Assembly (NCBI GenBank): GCA_013420905.1 | Contig: JAAXNY010000005.1 | Span: 3,968,001 to 4,032,000 of the forward strand | Direction of reading: 5' to 3' | Source: Collybia mongolica | Lineage: Eukaryota; Basidiomycota; Agaricomycetes; Agaricales; Clitocybaceae | DNA: 64,000 nt | Shown here: positions 56,864 through 64,000 of the stretch, one piece after another | Layout of the letters: every line of letters starts with the position of its first letter | How positions within the stretch are numbered: the first letter of the stretch is position 1 | The notes under the pieces: generated by a model | Database searches by the model: none | The model's input: only the letters and a program-made list of their open reading frames with translations | Told to the model about the DNA's origin: nothing | Made by a program: the position numbers and the translations under genes

Positions 56864-57588
56864 CTGGGTAATAAAAGAAATTAAATACCTTGGAGATCGT
56901 CGTGTAAATTCAGATTAGCTGGCTTACCGTAGATACAAACAGTATAGGCTTTCTGTTGCAAAATGTAGTGCCAGACTTGACTTGTTAAGAGGGAGGTGTG
57001 AACTCTGGTTATCAATTAAATCGATTGATGATCATGTGCCGAAGTCACCAGCGCCAAACGGCTGCGACGGGTCCCAACCAACTCAGATTTATCTATCTTG
57101 ACGCAACCCCAAGGCAGTTTGCTTGCTACTCTGCAACCCAACAACCTAATGCCGAATCCTACACCAAAGGTCGACAAAAATAAATTGACAACTCGGAACG
57201 CAGTCTTGACTCTTGAGACCATCAGACCCATCCTCGAGCGGCCCCTCTGCCCCCTTCATGCCCATATTCTTTCTCAATCACGAACATGGTGTCTCTCATG
57301 GTAACAGTGCTAGCGCCATGTAGTTCGTCGAGTCGTCCGGGATTTTTGTGATTTTGTGCTGCATGCCTATTGTGCGCATCGTGGTGCCCAGAAACCGTGT
57401 CGAATGAGGGCACCGGGAGTTGTTTGCGCGAGCAGCCCTCGTATGATCGATAAGACTGGTGTTGGTCATGTGATCGCTGAAGATATTCTTCCTCTGCCTA
57501 TCGAACAGTCCAGACGTTGAGGCCGAATAGGATGAAGATGTGGTAACGCACCCTGAGAACACGAGCACTCCCGGGCGTCATTAAAGGT
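56864..57588. other. Gene-free stretch left of the second duplication copy
   Basis: No firm gene. A minus-strand stretch at about 57555-57500 reads VLRVRYHIFILFGLNVW, which could be the tail of a lost membrane protein; too short to assign. Confidence 0.3.
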
Positions 57589-58038
57589 GGTGAAAGGACC
57601 AAAAAGTATGACCCGATTCACCTTGAATATGAAAATAGGTCGTGAGGCAGAACTGCATGACTTCATCCGCAACATCTTCTGGGGGTTGCAAAGCCGGTAT
57701 ACACGACGTGGTCAGGAGCGTAGGAAGTAGTCGCGGGACGGGTAAAATTATGGACGCCGATTTCAAAAGGGAACTCAAGGAGGTGGGTTCGTCATATAAG
57801 GAATCCGGCCCAGACAATTCCGAGAAAGGTGAGGGGTCATTTGGCTCGGTAGAAACCTCAGATAGATCATTGAAGACTGTGACAGAGATTCCAATCCGAA
57901 GATATTTTCGTTTGTAATTCCCAAGATGTTCTGGGCTTAGTCAGTACAGGTGGTTCCAGGAGTGCCTTCAGGTTTTCGCTTTCGCTTTGCTACCTGATTT
58001 GAACTGGAAGATGGAATTGACGTGGCAAGCTCTGGCAT
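57589..58038 (-). pseudogene. Truncated copy of the AlkB-like gene
   Basis: Starts at ATG 58038 with the same MPELATSIPSSSSNQVAKRK as the gene at 52096, but is broken by indels soon after (deletion in the TPEPLEPP region and an in-frame stop near 57935), and homology ends at about 57589. The whole catalytic part with the iron ligands is missing. It is the left edge of the second copy of the duplicated segment. Confidence 0.85.
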
Positions 58039-58335
58039 CCTAGATCACATTTTATAGACACTATGATGGCGCTTGTGAGTATTGCGCACCAGTGAGCGGA
58101 AATTGTTCGTCGGTAAGGCTCAAGGTAGCCTGCGTAATGCCTTCACAGACCATTTAGACAGCAGTTCAAGGTGAAGCTTGGACGCGAACAGGTCAATTGA
58201 CGCTGAACCTGTTCATGACACAGCCACTAAACCTTAGTTTGTTGATTTTGTGGTTTCCGGCAACTTGTTTGACCCGCCAAGCCGCTGGCCTTATCGAACC
58301 TACTTATTTATCCTCATGCTATCTATCACGCTACC

Positions 58336-59108
58336 ATGAACGAAGACGAAGGCATTTCTCACATTGCTGGAAATGCCCCAGACAACGTCAAGCGTACACT
58401 CGCGAAACCTGGCACCTTATTTAAAGATCCACCCCCGGAAATCCGTGGGCCAATTTTTGGGCAGTCGATTATAAACCGCCTAGTCGTGACTGAGATATCA
58501 GTTCAAAAGAAGGAAGAGGAACCTACGAAGCTTGAAGGGAGAATAGTCATAGAACTCACAGTTGAAAATGGTGAGTTTCTCACGGCATCTACAATTGATG
58601 TTGGAATTAACATCCGGAACATCGTTAGATATGGTCAACGGAACAGGAGCCGTTCACGGAGGATGCTCCGCATTTCTTATTGATTTGTAAAACTTTGGCT
58701 TTCCGTTTTGCTGCATTGTTGGCTGACTTCGATACCAATATCAAGTTGCTCGACATTGGCATTAATGGTGTTGAATATGGCGAATTCAGGAGAGATAATC
58801 CCAAGTGTTTCGCAGTCGCTGAATATTGTATATCATTCTCCAGCTGCTCTGTGAGTCCGGGCCTTCGCGTTCATCTGCCCAATCATATTCATATTTGCAG
58901 GGGTGACCGGATACGCCTGGTGAATACAACAATGACACTAGGTGCTCGAGCACATTCCGCCAGGACTGAGGTAAGCGGTTGATGTTCTTAGACTTGAGAT
59001 AACCAATTTCACCCGTGTGCTTAGATCTGGAACATAACCCATCACCGGCTTGTATCTTCGGGCGTGCATATAAAAATGCAACCGTCATACCCGAAGGCTA
59101 ACCTGTAA
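58336..59108 (+). CDS. Hotdog-fold thioesterase (ACOT13/PaaI-like), copy 4
   Basis: Exons 58336-58570, 58629-58686, 58746-58850, 58901-58970 and 59025-59108 give 183 residues, the same exon sizes as copy 3. Active-site segment MVNGTGAVHGGCSAFLID keeps Asn, His-Gly-Gly and Asp; the rest differs from copy 3 mostly by single substitutions in the N-terminal exon (for example GISHIAGN against DISHIAGN). Open throughout, so apparently under selection or recent. Its partner AlkB gene is destroyed, so the divergent promoter now serves this gene alone. Confidence 0.9.
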
Positions 59109-61214
59109 CTCCTAAGTTTCAATCTGTTTTTCACATACTTTCCGTGCTCTCCTGATAAGCATGTGGCGCCAGTCTATTCCGGTTTTCATATCATAAAATG
59201 TCATCTCACACTAGACCTTTATCTAATATACTAATCATTAGCATGACATTAGAAGATTCTCAAACGGCGAATAGTCCCAGATATCAGCAAACCCGCGACC
59301 TTCATAATACTTGGGTCCTTTGGTAGTTGCCCACGTGGCACAGAAACATCGGCGGACTCTTAATGTCCTCTTCCGACGGATGTAAGGCACCCAATCCCCA
59401 CTTGATCAACGAGCAAATATGGATATTGAACTTGAACTCCTAATCGTTCCAATGCACTCAAATTATGCCATTGTGGCACATCTTGTCAGCTCTAAATTAA
59501 TTGGTCCTTTTACATCTTGTCATAGGTTATAACAAGGTGAGTTATACAAATTTTGGGCGTTTTCTGGACTCTTATTAGCAGGCTTCATCCTTTTTAGGTA
59601 TGGAGGCAATCATGGGTTCAGTTGTATACCAACCCCATTCAATGAGAGCATCGTGGTCGAACCTTGATCTCTCATGGAATCATCAAATGAAAGCATGACT
59701 ACGAGGCGATTGATCAACGACATTGCCCTCACTCAAAGGTATACTACACCCACATAGTAACATATAAGTTCCGTCTAATTTACTGTTGTGCCCTAGTGCC
59801 AACGTTTGTATCATTCTGAGAGGACCTCAACCGTCTGGCAACGCGCACTATAGCTCTCGGACGCTTCCCCCAGGTTCTTGAGGCTTTGATTGCGCCTCTG
59901 ATATGATTTTTGACCTATTCGTGGTTGCGAGGTGGGAGGGCAACGAGAAGAAAGCTTGAGTAGGACGGTCACGGTGTTGCAACTGTAAGTTTGTATAAAC
60001 CTTTGGGTGAACAACTTAAGTTGGCTCGGTTAATGTTATAGCCACGTTCAAAATGATGACCCCACCTTCGAAGAAAAAAAATACAAAAACCACATAGGCC
60101 GGATTCTGATGTGAAAAAGGCACGATCATACGACCCGAGTTATTCGCCAGTCAACGCCAGAGTGAGCCTGTGGTTGGCATCCAGTTCATAGGTCGTCTAG
60201 TCGATTTTCGGCCCCGAAAATCGCACTCCGCTATGCAGTATGTTTTTTTTTTTCGAGGTGGGGGGCCCTTCGTTCTAATTTGGCTTTAACACCCACTACG
60301 ATTGTGGGTCCCAAATAAACACATTTATTACCCGGTCTGTCCTCCAACGTGCCTCTGCTCATCCACTACTACAACCAATGATTCTCCGAGTCTGCTACAA
60401 CTATAAACCTCTGGCCATGAAAACTCGAAACCACGTCTAACCACATCCTTGTACGGCAACACAGATGCCCCCAGGAGTGTCATAACAAAAAAAGGTCAAG
60501 TTCAATTCAGATCCGGGTGTTGCGCAACTTCAACATGGTTCTCATTTTCCGTGGATATATCTGGGGAGTTTGGGGCCATGGGCATTTGGTATGAATCATT
60601 TATCTGGGATTCGAAATTAGCACTGGATACTTGTCCTATCATCCTACTCATCAGATTGGCCTTACCACTATCACTTGGAAGACTCTTCCTCGATCTGTCT
60701 TTCTTGCTAGTCGGCCAATTGTGGCATACTCCACTTATTGATATCTCATATCATTTAGTGCAGTACTCGATTAGGCATTGAACAAGGTTCTGCATCAAAC
60801 AAAATCACACCAGGACCGAAATACTTTTATAGGTCCGTGATCCAGTCAAGAACCGGAGCTAGGTTATTAACCAGTTTGCTAACGTAACCATATTGAGGCG
60901 TTGATGTGATATCTCTTCACGATATTGGCTGAGTTTGGGCGGATGTGAAAGGAGACAGAGACATTGCACAGTTTATTGGCTGTGATTCTACGATGCGGTG
61001 TTCTCAATCGACGAGTACCACGCTTCCCGGGCTTGAGGCGATTAAGCACTACATCAAGCATATCTATGATTGTAACAGTCACTCCCACAACTCTTTTTGA
61101 TTGAAGGGGAACTCATGTTACAGCCCTTCGTGGGAGTATTGTCAGGTGTATTGCATCTGCACGTTCCTCCACCAACGACCCCTCCCTAGGACGCCCCAAT
61201 ATTATCTTATTTAA
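59109..61214. other. Intergenic region
   Basis: To about 59710 it is the right flank of the duplication; beyond that no gene is supported. A T11 run followed by GAGGTGGGGGGCCC lies at about 60241-60271. A frame at 60449-60781 looks hydrophobic but has no family pattern and no usable splice signals. Confidence 0.4.
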
Positions 61215-64000
61215 ATGAGCAACACACTCCAGGCACCATTGAACAACTCTACGGATTCTTTCCTAGCAACATCATTCACTGACACACTGTCAACTGCAAC
61301 CGACACAGACTCAACATCTCGCACAATACTAGGTCCTGGAGCACTCTCGGGGAAGGCCATTCTCGCACTCGGGAAAGCTACACTGTACGGCGCAGAGGCC
61401 ATCATCACCCGCAGAAAACTTTCGGTCATATCTTCCAAATTCCCTCATAGAGATGCGGACAACATTAAAGGGTTAGAACGTATGTACGAAGACGTTCTGG
61501 AACTCTCTAGGTACACAGTTATTTTGCACTTCTTTTCTAAGACCTGACCAAAGTTTTAGGCGTGACCTATATTCGCATGCGATTAGGACACGAGCATTAC
61601 ACATCATCCTGGTACAGATTGGCAGTGAACATGTTGAGAAGCTTGTCCAATGTTTGGCAACTTGGCATAAGATTGAACTTCTAATGTTTTTGTCGGAACT
61701 GATCGAAATGTTTGATCCTCTCCAGTACGTTTTCGCAGGACTTAGACTTCAATGTGAGACTCACAATCAACAGGCTAGCTAAAGCTGCCAAGTCGGGAGA
61801 CCTGCCAGGCTCCGTGCAAGTCTATCAATCCTCCCTCGTCGATAATTATAGGCATGGCTTAGAACCTTTTGTCTTCTTCCTCCACCGTTTAATTCTGGCC
61901 AGTGAACCAGCCACTCAAACCATCTTCAAAGCGGGCATCACGAAATTTCTGATCCATGCATATATATCGGGCTTCTCTGACCCTCTTACACAAACGGCTG
62001 GGGGAGTGCACACATTTTCACGACTTCGACTGGCATGCGACTCACTCCTGGATGCCTGCTCAAAATCCGAAAAAGGCTCCATTCTATTTGTCAAAGATCA
62101 ATATCATGTATTGTGGCCAACACAACCAGCATCTCTCCTCTTCCGGAGGACACCAGATAGACCAGCTCGACGTGCAAAGATCTGGAGATTGTTGGAGGCT
62201 GAATGCATAGATCAGCGAATACAATTGATATCAAACATGTTGATATCCGAGGACTCTCGTGGCCTACTTGAACGGGATTCACTTGATGATATTGCTTCTG
62301 ATATATTGGAGTTCTCAAGGTAAGGCTCTAATGTACCCTAAATTTCTAACTGGATTTGTACACACGAGTTTGACGACATCTGATTCAAACTCATTGAATC
62401 TGCAGGCGTAGTGCATACCATGAATTGGTCACGGGTCGTGCGTTAGAATTGAATTTAGTCCTCATTGGACGCCGCAAATTCAAGGAACTTGTACATTGTA
62501 TATCAATGTGGCCTAGTGTCGACATCCAGGAGTTTATTTCCAAGCTCACAAACATATTCAACCCTCTTCGGTAAGGTGTCAGTATATGTTTGTTGGGTTG
62601 GGCATTTCTCATACATTAATAGGTTAAGTGTTGCAAGAGCAACAAACAATTTCTCAAGTACAATTCAGACATACCACCGAAGCACCATCGGTGCCGAGGT
62701 CAACCATTCCCTGGAACCTATCATTACCCTCATCCATCAATTGGGACAAGTCAGTGATCGCACCTGTGAAGCGGTTCTTAGAGGTGGCACTCTGCAGTTC
62801 TTTTCCCACTTATACATTTTAAGTTTTTTCGACCCCCTCGGTGACGACTTATATCGTGGAAGCTTTGCCTTTCGCACAGCATGTGAATCTGTGTTGCGCA
62901 CCACCTTGAACACAAAAATAGGGTTGGATATCATCTCCAATCACCAATTATACATATTGTGGCCAACGGAATGGATGCTACAACTCCCCTTCACCAGTCT
63001 TTCAGCAGACCGATACTCTCAACGTGCAAAGATCTGGGGAGAGATGGAACCAGAGTTTACATTGTTGCGAATGCAGTCAATAGCCAACATGATGGCGATG
63101 GAAGATCAGTGGTGTCTGAGGCTGGATTCTCTCGAAAACATGGCTTCTGATATTTTGGAACTCTCTAGGTGAGTTGTGACGTCAATTACTTTATATCTAT
63201 ATATGGCTACCTTGCATTGACCAAAACATCGTCGCATAGGTTTGTGGTGACTTAGAACCGTCTTTGGTAACACGCTCAAGGGACTTTTAAGAGATTTCGT
63301 TTACCAATATCCCTTCAGGACGCACGTCATTGACATGATCTTGCTACTTGTCGAAAGTGGTAAAAAGGGCCTGGTCCGTTGTCTAACAATCTGGCCCTTT
63401 GCTGATATTCAGATCTTTGTATCCAAACTAATAGGAATGTTCGATCCTCTTCAGTGAATATTTCTTACGATCGTCATCGAGGTTACCATTCACACATTCA
63501 CAGGTCAATTAAGGCAGTATTACTCGATTTGAGGGGAACGGACGAAGAGTCCAAGGGTACTAAAAGGAGTTCCTCCCTGGAGTCCATTGTCATTTTCTTG
63601 AGGGAGTTGGTTCAGGACAGCAGGACAGCCAGCCAAGCGATTCTCGAAGGAGGGGTCCTGGACTTCTTACTTTATTTGTATCTCGTAGATTTTTATGATC
63701 CTTCCAGTACCAATGTGGATCACGGAAGGCTAAGCCTTGAAGCGGCATGCAATTCTCTGTTGCATGCTTTCTCGAGGACGCCGCAAGAATCGGGGTTTAT
63801 TGGACAACATGAAGTATTCACATTATGGCCAACAGTACCGACTCTGCATTCCATCGATATTCAAGCGATATCGGATCGGCTAGTCAGGCGTGCCAATTTT
63901 GGTCGGTCAATAGTCCCTGGACATAGACTCTCATGGTTGGCTTTGGTAATAGAAAGGATCTGCAAGTGGGCCCGAGAGAGGCAAATATACTGCCTCGATC
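61215..64000 (+). CDS. Family F protein, multi-module member (3-prime end outside window)
   Basis: Exons 61215-61510, 61560-61724, 61774-62319, 62406-62570, 62623-63168, 63256-63453 and 63504 to beyond 64000; every junction is GT-AG in phase 2. After a first exon like that of the gene at 7894 (ILGPGALSGKAILALGKAT, ending LELSR), a pair of exons of 165 and 546 bases occurs twice with identical lengths, then a third time as 198 and at least 497 bases. Each 237-residue module ends DIASDILEFSR or similar and contains a YHVLWPTQ/LYILWPTE/VFTLWPTV motif and a FSDPL/FFDPL/FYDPS motif. Function unknown; the content is helical, possibly ARM/HEAT-like (inference). The start follows a TTTAAATG context. 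Confidence 0.8.

Larger units (their letters stand above)
57589..59710. repeat. Direct segmental duplication, right copy
   Basis: Counterpart of 51590-53720: truncated AlkB, shared promoter, thioesterase copy 4 and about 600 bases of 3-prime flank in the same order and orientation. Confidence 0.85.

Noticed and set aside
57222..57568. Minus-strand fragments that might be a membrane protein tail
   Set aside because: Only one short hydrophobic stretch is readable and the start and rest are missing; no family could be assigned.
60449..60781. 110-residue hydrophobic frame
   Set aside because: No family pattern, no supporting splice signals and unusual codon use; probably chance.
1..64000. tRNA or rRNA genes
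   Set aside because: No cloverleaf with A and B boxes and no rRNA-like stretch was noticed by eye; a tRNAscan run would be needed to be sure.

Overview
The window looks like nuclear DNA of a filamentous basidiomycete, most likely an Agaricomycete. Nearly every real gene is cut by several 45-60 bp GT-AG introns. Families typical of that class are present: TPR-CHAT caspase-like proteins, an ISG12/IFI6-like protein, a G-domain (P-loop GTPase) relic, a basidiomycete-type Atg22 permease, and Copia and pogo transposons. Because of the introns, single open reading frames badly under-call this window; the gene models below were built by hand from splice signals, reading phase and family similarity recalled from memory. 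No database search was run.

Layout. 1-2.3 kb: AT-rich transposon debris (tail of one element protein, an approximately 57 bp repeat array, a fragment of a second element protein). 2.4-18.8 kb: gene-rich housekeeping segment: a Ser/Pro-rich protein, an Atg22-like permease, a one-module member of an unknown helical family (called family F here) with a decayed copy carrying a MITE, HAM1 (ITPase), a head-to-head pair of hotdog thioesterases, a NADAR-domain protein and a La-motif plus xRRM protein of the LARP7/Pof8 type. 19.2-38.0 kb: an array of three ancestral units, each an ISG12/IFI6-like gene (plus strand) facing a TPR-CHAT gene (minus strand). All three CHAT copies are broken in different ways; one ISG12-like gene is intact. 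Between units 1 and 2 lies a three-level transposon nest: a TIR element (21.84-30.51 kb) holding a Copia LTR element (22.28-29.41 kb, TSD TTCCC) that in turn holds an intact pogo element (24.97-27.55 kb, TSD TA). 38.8-49.0 kb: ordinary genes: a Boi1-like SH3/SAM/PH scaffold, SAP18, an MFS sugar porter and RUB1/NEDD8. 51.0-59.1 kb: a direct duplication of an AlkB-like dioxygenase plus hotdog thioesterase pair, the second AlkB being truncated, with repeat-rich DNA and a GTPase relic between the copies. 61.2-64 kb: a second family F gene with tandemly duplicated exon pairs, running off the window.

How the parts fit together. The conserved genes are unrelated single-copy functions (nucleotide pool cleaning, chromatin repression, neddylation, polarity, transport). 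The accessory part is built by local duplication: family F twice plus a pseudogene, hotdog thioesterases four times, AlkB twice, ISG12/TPR-CHAT three times. The most interesting candidate is the repeated linkage of a caspase-like protease with a small ISG12-family membrane protein, which suggests (inference only) a protease-effector cell-death or recognition cassette undergoing birth and death. The Copia copy shows an excess of CpG transitions among its disabling mutations and LTR differences, consistent with methylation-linked or RIP-like decay.
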